Assembly (NCBI GenBank): GCA_900322105.1
Contig: ONYV01000098.1
Coordinates: forward strand, 1 to 5,482
Source: an uncultured Eubacteriales bacterium
GTDB taxonomy: Bacteria; Bacillota; Clostridia; Oscillospirales; Acutalibacteraceae
Direction: 5' to 3'
Length of the DNA: 5,482 bases
Shown here: in pieces, positions 1 through 5,295 of the stretch
How the letters are laid out: every line of letters begins with the position of its first letter
How positions within the stretch are numbered: position 1 is the first letter of the stretch
The notes under the pieces: generated by a model
The model's database searches: none
Told to the model about the DNA's origin: nothing
Seen by the model: only the letters and a program-made list of their open reading frames with translations
Made by a program: the position numbers and the translations under genes

Positions 1-1353
1 ATTCTTTTTGGTTTTCCATTTGGTGCTGTGCCAGCGGAGGATCATGAGGATGCCGCGGAAACATTCGTCTGCGGCGAGGGCGATCCATAAACCGTAAATA
101 CCCCATCCTGCGACAACGGCTAAGAGATAAGAGCCGAGGACGCTCAGCGCCCAGTTGGAAAAAACGGCGCAGACGGTAGGGTAGAGAACGTCGCCGGCCC
201 CTCGCAGACAAGCAATCAGAACGAGGTTTGTGGTGCGTCCAAGCTCAAGAAACAGATTGATAAAGAAGATGCCGGATGCAATAGAGATCACGGCTTGATC
301 GGAAGTGAAGATAGAGATCAGCGGTATGCGCAGCAGGATGCCGATAACGGAAACGCTCACAGCGATCAGCAGGGCGATTTTGTGAGAAGCAAAACCCTGC
401 TTTTTGGCTTCTTCTGTTTTGCCTGCGCCGACTAAATGTCCGATGATGATCTGACTTCCCTGACCGATGGACACAGAACAGATGTAAAAGAGTGTCGTGA
501 TAAATTGTATGTAGGTCTTTGCAATCAGTTCCTGTTCGGAAAGACAGTTGAGTACGATAGACGTAATGACGAGCTGAGAGAGATTGTAGAGGAAGGTTTC
601 GAGGGCTGCCGGTATGCCGATCTTGAAAAAATTGAGGATATCATCTTTCGGCAAAGGATAAAGCAGGCGGATATCTTTCGGGCTGAGAATGGTTCTGAAC
701 AGCAAAATGCCAAGCACGACAGTACCGAGAATGCGGCTGAAAACGGTAGCGATCGCAACCCCCGTCACGCCCATTTTCGGCAGCCCGAACAGACCGAGTA
801 CAAAAATGATATCGAGCAGGGTATTGAGGATGTTGATGCCGACCGTTACATACATTGGCAGACGTGTCTGACCGTGACTGCGCATGATCACGGTCATGGC
901 GTTCATGACTGCCTGAAAGAACAGAAAACCGCCGACAATGGAAAGATACTCCCCTGCAAATTGGAGGATCTGTCCTTTTGCGCCGATGAAGGTAAGGATC
1001 GGCTGACTGAAAAACAGAAGAATAAGACTGACGATAAAGCCTGCCAAAAGCTGCATGGCAATTGACAATACGGCGGTTTTGGCGGCTTCTTTTTTTCTGC
1101 CTGCGCCAAGATACTGCGACAGCAAAATGCCGCCTGCGCCCGAAATGACGGTAAAGACGATGGTGACGACAGACACCGCCTGATTTGCGGTATTGACGCT
1201 GGAAGCCGCTAAATCGTCAAAACGGCTCAGTACCAGCACGTCTACCATTCCGAGCAGCATAAACAGTATCGTTTCGACAAAGATCGGCCACGACAGTTTT
1301 ATCAGACTCAGTTCCTTTTTCTGCACATCATGTTCAGAGTGTTTCGCTTTCAT
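1..1353 (-). CDS. MATE family efflux transporter (3' end cut by window edge)
   Basis: This is an inner-membrane Na+- or H+-driven antiporter of the multidrug and toxic compound extrusion family (NorM/DinF-like). The leftward frame is open for 451 codons from the ATG at 1353 to base 1. Family members are about 450-460 aa, and the frame ends in a basic tail (WHSTKWKTKKN), so only a few residues should be missing. The two pseudo-symmetric six-helix halves are visible. The first has SWPIFVETILFMLLGMVD (21-38), GAGGILLSQYLGAGRKKEA (72-90) and MRSHGQTRLP (157-166). The second repeats the pattern with GIPAALETFLYNLSQ (246-260), IGQGSQIIIGHLVGAGKTEEA (296-316), CLRGAGDVLYPT (382-393) and WGIYGLWIALAADECFRG (417-434). 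Its start lies inside the end of the upstream GH13 gene (20-base overlap), so the two are almost certainly co-transcribed. The substrate cannot be read from the sequence. The family call is firm; the exact role is not. Confidence 0.95.
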   Translation of the reverse strand, partial: MKAKHSEHDVQKKELSLIKLSWPIFVETILFMLLGMVDVLVLSRFDDLAASSVNTANQAVSVVTIVFTVISGAGGILLSQYLGAGRKKEAAKTAVLSIAMQLLAGFIVSLILLFFSQPILTFIGAKGQILQFAGEYLSIVGGFLFFQAVMNAMTVIMRSHGQTRLPMYVTVGINILNTLLDIIFVLGLFGLPKMGVTGVAIATVFSRILGTVVLGILLFRTILSPKDIRLLYPLPKDDILNFFKIGIPAALETFLYNLSQLVITSIVLNCLSEQELIAKTYIQFITTLFYICSVSIGQGSQIIIGHLVGAGKTEEAKKQGFASHKIALLIAVSVSVIGILLRIPLISIFTSDQAVISIASGIFFINLFLELGRTTNLVLIACLRGAGDVLYPTVCAVFSNWALSVLGSYLLAVVAGWGIYGLWIALAADECFRGILMILRWHSTKWKTKKN

Positions 1354-3094
1354 AGATCACCGTTCCTTTCGGCAGGAGCGAGCCGTTTTCAAAGCCTTCA
1401 GAAAACAGAATCCTGCCCTGAAACGCTGTGTTGACGGCATTGTATCCTGTGTTCAGAATGATACCGACAGGACGGGGAAGACTATCTGAAACACGCAGAA
1501 AATGGATCAGACGGGGGTGCTGTTCATCAAAAAGGAACCGAAACGACCTGCTGTGAAGCTGAGGATACAGACAGCGGATATCGATCAGCTTTCTGACTTT
1601 GCTGAGGATCTCGTCATACACGCCGTTTTCGATTTTGTTCCAAGGCATACAGTGACGGTTGTCGTCTTTCGTTTCACCTCTGAGCGCAATTTCTGTACCG
1701 TAATATAAACAGGGCGTACCGGGAACAGCAAACAGGAGCGCTAACTTCTGGAGCAGGAGCGCATGATCTCCTTTGCATTCTTCGGCAATGCGTACCGTGT
1801 CGTGGGTATCGAGGAAATTGAACATAACTTCCACACTCTGTTCGGGGTACATCGTCAGACAGTGATCGAGGCTCATTTGGAACGCTTTGGCGCTGAGGTG
1901 AGAGTGACGGTCGATATCGTTGATGCAGCTGCTTAGCGGATAGTTCATCACAGAGTCATATTCCTTCTGACAGAGCCATTTCAGCGAATCGAACCATATT
2001 TCTCCTAACAGGAACAGTTCGGGTTTGAGGGGTTTGAGAGTGCGGTTCAGGTATTGTAAAAAGCTGTGGGAGATCTCATCGCCCACGTCAAAACGAATGC
2101 CGTCAATGTCCCATTCTCTGATCCAGTAAGCGCAGATATCGCCGAAATACGCCATCACTTCGGGGTTGTTCGTATTGAGTTTCGGCATACCTGCCCAAAA
2201 GGAAAAGGTATAGTAACGTCCGTCTGCGGTATCATAGCGTTCTTTGAGAAAGTCATCGTCATTGATAAAGAACCACTCGTAATAGGGAGAGTCCTTTTTC
2301 TTTTCGCAGACATCCTTCCATGCAAAGAACTCTGTGCCGCAGTGATTGAAAACGCCGTCCAGCATGACCTTGATCCCTAAAGAGTGGGCGGTGCTGACAA
2401 GAGTTTTCATATCTTCTTCCGTGCCGAGATCGCTGTCGATCCTGCGGTAATCGAAAGTATTGTATTTGTGGTAGCTTGGCGACTGAAAAACAGGCGTGAG
2501 ATACAGTCCCGAAATGCCCAGATCATGAAGGTAGGGCAGACGTTCGGTGATGCCTTTGAGGTTGCCGCCGTAGATGTGATTGAAGCCTGTTTTCTGATAG
2601 TGACCCCAGGGGATCAGACCGTCTTTTTCGGGAGAAGCCTTTGCCCTGCAAAAGCGGTCGGGCATGATCTGATACCAGACGGTATGTTTTACCCATTCAG
2701 GCGGCGCAATCACGTCCGAAGCATTCAGCCACGAAAATTTGAAATACTGACAAACGCTGTGTTCGGATTCCGTTTTTAATGAGACCTTGTTGTCATAGAC
2801 TTCATATTCCTGACCGTCAGAAATGACCGAGAAATAATACTGTAACCGCTTGTAGGGCGGCTTTGTGCGGTATTCCCACAGGAAATGCTCCTCTGTTTCA
2901 GCGATGAGCTTCATGGGAGCAGGGACGCCGAACCAGATTCTTTTACGCTTGAGTTCGTTGATAAAGGGGTCTTCGCAAATGATTGCGGCAGAATCAACGT
3001 CCTTGCCCGTTTGCAGACGGACGACAACGGTATCCTTGTCGGACGCATAGCAAAAATTGCCGCTGCTGCGGTGAAAAATAGCTGCTTTGTTCAT
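1334..3094 (-). CDS. GH13 (subfamily 20-like) cyclomaltodextrinase / neopullulanase / maltogenic amylase
   Basis: This 586-aa alpha-glucan hydrolase probably cleaves alpha-1,4 bonds of cyclodextrins, maltodextrins or pullulan. It lacks a signal peptide, so it should act in the cytoplasm on imported oligosaccharides. Residues about 1-120 look like the N-terminal CBM34 domain of this subfamily. The TIM barrel follows, with VWYQIMPDRF (139-148), region I DGVFNH (246-251), region V MPKLN (303-307), which is typical of GH13_20, region II GIRFDVGDE with nucleophile D336, region III GEIW with acid/base E365, and region IV FLDTHD with D432. A C-terminal beta domain fills about 500-586. All three catalytic acids are present. 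The frame runs 50 codons further upstream to 3244, but the GGAGGTG before 3094, the promoter at 3117-3145 and the family N-terminus all favour the ATG at 3094. It heads an operon with the MATE gene. Exact substrate preference within the subfamily cannot be decided. Confidence 0.95.
   Translation of the reverse strand: MNKAAIFHRSSGNFCYASDKDTVVVRLQTGKDVDSAAIICEDPFINELKRKRIWFGVPAPMKLIAETEEHFLWEYRTKPPYKRLQYYFSVISDGQEYEVYDNKVSLKTESEHSVCQYFKFSWLNASDVIAPPEWVKHTVWYQIMPDRFCRAKASPEKDGLIPWGHYQKTGFNHIYGGNLKGITERLPYLHDLGISGLYLTPVFQSPSYHKYNTFDYRRIDSDLGTEEDMKTLVSTAHSLGIKVMLDGVFNHCGTEFFAWKDVCEKKKDSPYYEWFFINDDDFLKERYDTADGRYYTFSFWAGMPKLNTNNPEVMAYFGDICAYWIREWDIDGIRFDVGDEISHSFLQYLNRTLKPLKPELFLLGEIWFDSLKWLCQKEYDSVMNYPLSSCINDIDRHSHLSAKAFQMSLDHCLTMYPEQSVEVMFNFLDTHDTVRIAEECKGDHALLLQKLALLFAVPGTPCLYYGTEIALRGETKDDNRHCMPWNKIENGVYDEILSKVRKLIDIRCLYPQLHSRSFRFLFDEQHPRLIHFLRVSDSLPRPVGIILNTGYNAVNTAFQGRILFSEGFENGSLLPKGTVIYESETL
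1364..1369 (-). promoter_or_regulatory. Ribosome binding site of the MATE gene, inside the GH13 gene
   Basis: AAAGGA on the minus strand lies 10 bases before the ATG at 1353. It sits within the last codons of the GH13 gene. It fixes the MATE start and, with the 20-base overlap, points to translational coupling. Confidence 0.7.
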
Positions 3095-3103
3095 GGTAAT
3101 CCA

Positions 3104-3110
3104 CACCTCC
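3104..3110 (-). promoter_or_regulatory. Strong ribosome binding site of the GH13 gene
   Basis: GGAGGTG on the minus strand ends 9 bases before the ATG at 3094. It decides this start over the in-frame upstream codons that would add 50 residues unlike the family. Confidence 0.85.
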
Positions 3111-3116
3111 AATGTT

Positions 3117-3145
3117 AGTATAACGTAAAAGAGCGCCGCTTGCAA
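3117..3145 (-). promoter_or_regulatory. Sigma-A promoter of the GH13-MATE operon
   Basis: On the minus strand, TTGCAA (3140-3145, 4 of 6 to the -35 consensus) and TATACT (3117-3122, 5 of 6 to the -10) are separated by exactly 17 bases. Transcription would begin near 3110, giving a leader of only about 16 bases that starts at the ribosome binding site. A short inverted repeat, GCAA-AA-TTGC (3149-3158), lies just upstream of the -35 and could be a regulator half-site, but this is weak. I could not recognise a clear CcpA (cre) or MalR operator. Confidence 0.7.
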
Positions 3146-3248
3146 TCCGCAAAATTGCCACTTTTCAGCATGATCTGAGCAGTTTTTCAGTCGTTTGGTG
3201 TATGAATATAATTGTCGTCCTTTCATATGTCGGAAGCAGGTCAACTAT

Positions 3249-3264
3249 TCTGCATAGGTGCAGA
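3249..3264. promoter_or_regulatory. Operator-like dyad
   Basis: TCTGCA-tagg-TGCAGA is a perfect 6-base inverted repeat with a 4-base spacer. Its centre lies about 105 bases upstream of the start predicted for the sigma-54-like promoter, a normal distance for an activator site, and about 145 bases upstream of the start predicted for the GH13 promoter. No regulator gene is in the window, so the binding protein is unknown. Confidence 0.3.
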
Positions 3265-3337
3265 GAGCAAAGTATTCGGGAAACACAAAACAGCGAAAAA
3301 TAAGATTCACTGTTATATTTCTAAAAAAGAATTATAA

Positions 3338-3353
3338 TGGCACAAAACTTGCC
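3338..3353 (+). promoter_or_regulatory. Candidate sigma-54 (-24/-12) promoter ahead of the CorC-type gene
   Basis: TGGCAC, five bases, then TTGC (3338-3352) matches the core of the sigma-54 consensus TGGCAC-N5-TTGC at every fixed position; only the outermost W is replaced by C. The GG and GC pairs have the invariant 10-base gap. Predicted start is near 3364, giving a leader of about 109 bases. Competing explanations are the sigma-A -10 boxes at 3333-3338 and 3354-3359, but neither has a good -35 at 16-18 bases (best about 3 of 6) or a TGn extension. Whether this organism has RpoN cannot be seen here. Confidence 0.4.
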
Positions 3354-3385
3354 TATAATAATAATCAGATCTCAGACAAAACAGA

Positions 3386-3405
3386 CAGCGCCGTTTTCAG
3401 CGCTG
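3386..3405. other. Leader hairpin 1
   Basis: CAGCGC (3386-3391) and GCGCTG (3400-3405) form a perfect 6-bp GC-rich stem with an 8-base loop. On the plus strand no T-run follows. On the minus strand it is followed by a T-rich stretch (TCTGTTTTG), so it might weakly terminate antisense transcription. Confidence 0.45.
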
Positions 3406-3416
3406 CCGCAAAAGAA

Positions 3417-3449
3417 AACAGACCTTTCCCGAATGCGGAAAAGTCTGTT
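3417..3449. other. Leader hairpin 2, next to the ribosome binding site
   Basis: AACAGAC (3417-3423) pairs with GTCTGTT (3443-3449). Inside this, TTTCC pairs with GGAAA after one C/A mismatch, giving about 12 pairs around a 7-base loop. It ends 9 bases before the ribosome binding site of the CorC-type gene. There is no T-run on the plus strand, so it is not a terminator in the direction of the gene. On the minus strand the stem is followed by a T-rich tail (the plus strand has AAAAGAAAA just before it), which is intrinsic-terminator-like and could stop leftward transcripts. AACAGAC also occurs at 3380-3386 and could compete for the same partner. Confidence 0.5.
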
Positions 3450-3458
3450 GATACAAAT

Positions 3459-3463
3459 AGGAG
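3459..3463 (+). promoter_or_regulatory. Ribosome binding site deciding the TTG start
   Basis: AGGAG lies 9 bases upstream of the TTG at 3473. No ATG or GTG in the same frame lies at a usable distance, so this site supports the TTG start. Confidence 0.8.
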
Positions 3464-3472
3464 TGATCATTC

Positions 3473-4753
3473 TTGAATCCGTGGATACTGTCCGCAGTGA
3501 TCCTGCTGTTAGTTATGTGTTCGGCGTTTTTTTCATCGACCGAAACCGCTTATTCCTCTGCCAGTCAACTGCGGCTGAAAAGCTATGCGGAAAGCGGCAA
3601 CAAAAAAGCCCGGCGTGCTTATCAGATCTCTGAAAGCTACGACAAGGCGCTCTCGACCATTCTTGTCGGCAACAATATCGTGAATATTGCCGCTTCGTCT
3701 TTGGCAACGATCCTGTTTGTAGGGTTTTTCGGGGAGGCGAACGGTACGATCCTCAGCACCGTGATCCTGACGATCGTGATTTTGATCTTTGGTGAAGTTA
3801 TGCCGAAAAATTTCGCAAAGGAGAACAGCGAAAAGATCGCTATGTCCTCATCGGGCATTCTGTATGCGCTGATGGTGCTGTTTACACCGATCACATTTCT
3901 GCTGCTGAAGATCAACCGGCTTGCCAAGAAAATCGCCGTCAGGGATAACGGCGAAAAAGAACCGACCGTCACAGAAGACGAGCTGAAGATCATTGTCGAG
4001 AACAGCGAGGACGAAGGTGTCCTCGAAGAACAGGAAAGCGAGCTTGTCCAATCGGCGCTGGAGTTTGACGAGAAAACAGCGTATGATATCCTGACGCCGA
4101 GAGTTGACCTGACAACGATCTGCGAAAACGAACATCCCGACAAGATCAAAGAGATCATTCTGACCGAACGTTATTCAAGGATACCTGTGTACCGTGACAG
4201 TGTGGATAATATTATCGGTATCTTACATACCAGAGATTATCTGGAAGCCCTGCTCACAAGCGATACGCCCGATCTTGAACGGCTCATTCAGCCTGCCTAT
4301 TTTATCTACCGTTCCAAAAAGCTGTCATCGATCCTGTCAGACTTCAAACACAAGCGCCTGCATATTGCTGTTGTAACAGATGATTACGGCGGTACGCTGG
4401 GTATTGTGACGATGGAAGATCTGTTGGAACAGCTTGTCGGTGATATCTGGGACGAAGACGAGGAGGTAGAAAACCGCCACCGTCAGATCACCAAAGATAA
4501 GTTTGAATTCAGCGGCGACTGTCCTGTCAGCGAAATGCTGGAGATCCTGCGCAAAGAGCCGAAATTTATTGATTCCGAAAGCAAATCTGTCGGAGGATGG
4601 GTGATAGAGCAGCTGGGCGATATCCCCGAAAGCGGCGCAGCGTTCACGTATCAAGACCTGAGCGTTACCGTCAACAGTGTAGAAGATAACCGCATCACAT
4701 CTGTCACAGTCACCGTCAGCCCCGAAAAAAGCGCAGACGAAATAAACGATTAA
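3473..4753 (+). CDS. CNNM/CorC-type (HlyC/CorC, UPF0053) transporter with CBS domains
   Basis: This 426-aa membrane protein belongs to the CNNM/CorC family, whose characterised members export Mg2+ or affect Mg2+/Co2+ resistance (CorC, and MpfA in Firmicutes). Domain order is complete. Residues 1 to about 160 are the CNNM (DUF21) membrane domain, with hydrophobic segments near 4-20, 64-86, 92-107 and 127-146 and the family motifs FFSSTETA (19-26), GNNIVN (66-71) and GEVMPKN (107-113), which line the ion site in known structures. Residues about 200-335 are two CBS repeats that bind ATP-Mg in homologues, with DILTPRVD (205-212) and TDDYGGTLGIVTMEDLLEQLVGD (302-324). Residues about 340-418 are the CorC_HlyC C-terminal domain. 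It starts with TTG, preceded by AGGAG. It appears monocistronic: its own leader lies upstream and a terminator follows by 7 bases. Despite the old HlyC label, a haemolysin role is unlikely. The transported ion is inferred from the family. Confidence 0.94.
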   Translation: MNPWILSAVILLLVMCSAFFSSTETAYSSASQLRLKSYAESGNKKARRAYQISESYDKALSTILVGNNIVNIAASSLATILFVGFFGEANGTILSTVILTIVILIFGEVMPKNFAKENSEKIAMSSSGILYALMVLFTPITFLLLKINRLAKKIAVRDNGEKEPTVTEDELKIIVENSEDEGVLEEQESELVQSALEFDEKTAYDILTPRVDLTTICENEHPDKIKEIILTERYSRIPVYRDSVDNIIGILHTRDYLEALLTSDTPDLERLIQPAYFIYRSKKLSSILSDFKHKRLHIAVVTDDYGGTLGIVTMEDLLEQLVGDIWDEDEEVENRHRQITKDKFEFSGDCPVSEMLEILRKEPKFIDSESKSVGGWVIEQLGDIPESGAAFTYQDLSVTVNSVEDNRITSVTVTVSPEKSADEIND

Positions 4754-4760
4754 CACATTC

Positions 4761-4794
4761 CTGCCTTACTGCGTTAAGCCGTAAGGCAGTTTTT
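4761..4794 (+). terminator. Intrinsic terminator of the CorC-type gene
   Basis: CTGCCTTAC (4761-4769) and GTAAGGCAG (4781-4789) form a perfect 9-bp stem with an 11-base loop, followed by TTTTT (4790-4794). It begins 7 bases after the TAA stop. It also lies just past the end of the convergent gene at 4808, but the minus strand lacks a T-run, so it is at best a weak terminator in that direction. Confidence 0.92.
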
Positions 4795-4807
4795 GCAGGC
4801 AGTTGTT

Positions 4808-5239
4808 TCAGCACATACATAGTTTTCCAAAGCTCATACGGTAGCGTTCAACAGTTTCAGCGGCACAGGAGAGCATATATGCAAAGCCGTCCTCTGTTGG
4901 TTCGGAGTTATAGAAGCTGTAGGTCATGCGGAAATACACCATTCTTGCAGACAGATCAAGACAAAATGAGCCGTCCTGCAAGCGGTTGTTCAGCATACAG
5001 ATCGCCAGCGACACATCGGAAATACATTCCTGCGGAATATGGCTGACCATCGGCGCATAGAGCGCAAAGAGTTCCTTTGAGCAGTCTGCGCAAAAGATCA
5101 TGCGAATTTCCCCGTCTTTACCTCCGACCGAACAGCAGACGCACAGTCCGTCTGTTTTTTCAAAAGCTATCTCATTCTTTTTCAGCACACGGCAGAGTGT
5201 TTCATACATCCTGTCGTTTTTGTTGATTCTCACTGACAT
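4808..5239 (-). CDS. Small cysteine-rich protein, YbjN / type III secretion chaperone-like fold
   Basis: This 143-aa soluble protein has no signal peptide or membrane segment. The middle and C-terminal parts fit the YbjN-type pattern: a helix with ICMLNNRLQDGSFCLD (80-95, compare LN..N..l..G.F.ld), a strand VYFRMTYSF (101-109), then a long helix to ERYRMSFGKL (131-140). YbjN-like proteins are thought to be chaperone- or regulator-like, and the function in Firmicutes is unknown. It has 12 cysteines (16, 33, 35, 36, 50, 53, 72, 81, 93, 125, 141, 143), including CVCC, CADC and a terminal CMC, which is unusual for a small cytoplasmic protein. An ATG at 5245 is also in frame, but it directly abuts GGAGG. 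The ATG at 5239 is 6 bases from it and is the better start. It is convergent with the CorC-type gene and probably transcribed alone. That it is a gene is well supported; the family is moderate. Confidence 0.8.
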   Translation of the reverse strand: MSVRINKNDRMYETLCRVLKKNEIAFEKTDGLCVCCSVGGKDGEIRMIFCADCSKELFALYAPMVSHIPQECISDVSLAICMLNNRLQDGSFCLDLSARMVYFRMTYSFYNSEPTEDGFAYMLSCAAETVERYRMSFGKLCMC

Positions 5240-5245
5240 AACCAT

Positions 5246-5250
5246 CCTCC
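5246..5250 (-). promoter_or_regulatory. Ribosome binding site choosing the 5239 start
   Basis: GGAGG on the minus strand is 0 bases from the ATG at 5245 and 6 bases from the ATG at 5239. The spacing favours 5239 and shortens the protein by two residues. Two further GGAGG copies lie upstream at 5273-5277 and 5289-5293 without a well-placed start codon. Confidence 0.75.
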
Positions 5251-5277
5251 TGACGTACCAAATCTATGTCCACCTCC

Positions 5278-5286
5278 GTTATACCA
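5278..5286 (-). promoter_or_regulatory. Possible extended -10 promoter of the YbjN-like gene
   Basis: TGGTATAAC on the minus strand fits an extended -10 (TGn plus TATAAC, 5 of 6). No good -35 is seen 17 bases upstream (TAAATT). The predicted start near 5271 gives a leader of about 30 bases. Tentative, but no other candidate is nearer. Confidence 0.4.
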
Positions 5287-5295
5287 CACCTCCAA

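Larger units (their letters stand above)
3146..3472. other. Divergent intergenic control region
   Basis: About 330 bases without a gene lie between the leftward GH13 operon and the rightward CorC-type gene. The half nearest GH13 (3146-3248) shows no feature beyond the small repeat by the -35. The rest holds a dyad (3249-3264), an AT-rich stretch with two TATAAT boxes (3333-3338 and 3354-3359) around a sigma-54-like element, and a leader with two hairpins. Short open frames here lack ribosome binding sites and resemble nothing. I see no conserved M-box (Mg2+), NiCo or yybP-ykoY riboswitch core. Confidence 0.6.

Noticed and set aside
436..1065. A 209-codon plus-strand open frame opposite the MATE gene
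   Set aside because: The minus-strand frame here gives an unmistakable full MATE protein. The plus-strand frame is a polar, low-similarity product with no ribosome binding site or domain, so it is a shadow.
2384..2779. A 131-codon plus-strand frame opposite the GH13 catalytic region
   Set aside because: It overlaps conserved GH13 motifs on the other strand and has no family resemblance; its openness follows from the codon bias of the real gene.
3095..3244. N-terminal extension of the GH13 protein by 50 residues
   Set aside because: The extension does not look like the family. The promoter at 3117-3145 lies inside it, and a strong ribosome binding site supports the ATG at 3094.
3360..3472. 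Known Mg2+ riboswitch (M-box) or Mn2+ (yybP-ykoY) riboswitch before the CorC-type gene
   Set aside because: The leader is shorter than an M-box and I cannot find the conserved core sequences of either class.
3432..3633. Possible leader peptide or alternative ATG start at 3432 before the CorC-type gene
   Set aside because: It has no ribosome binding site, is in another frame, and its ATG lies in the loop of hairpin 2.
3637..4158. A 173-codon serine-rich minus-strand frame opposite the CorC-type gene
   Set aside because: Its serine/isoleucine-rich composition is what the reverse of this coding strand produces, and the plus strand encodes all conserved CNNM/CBS motifs.
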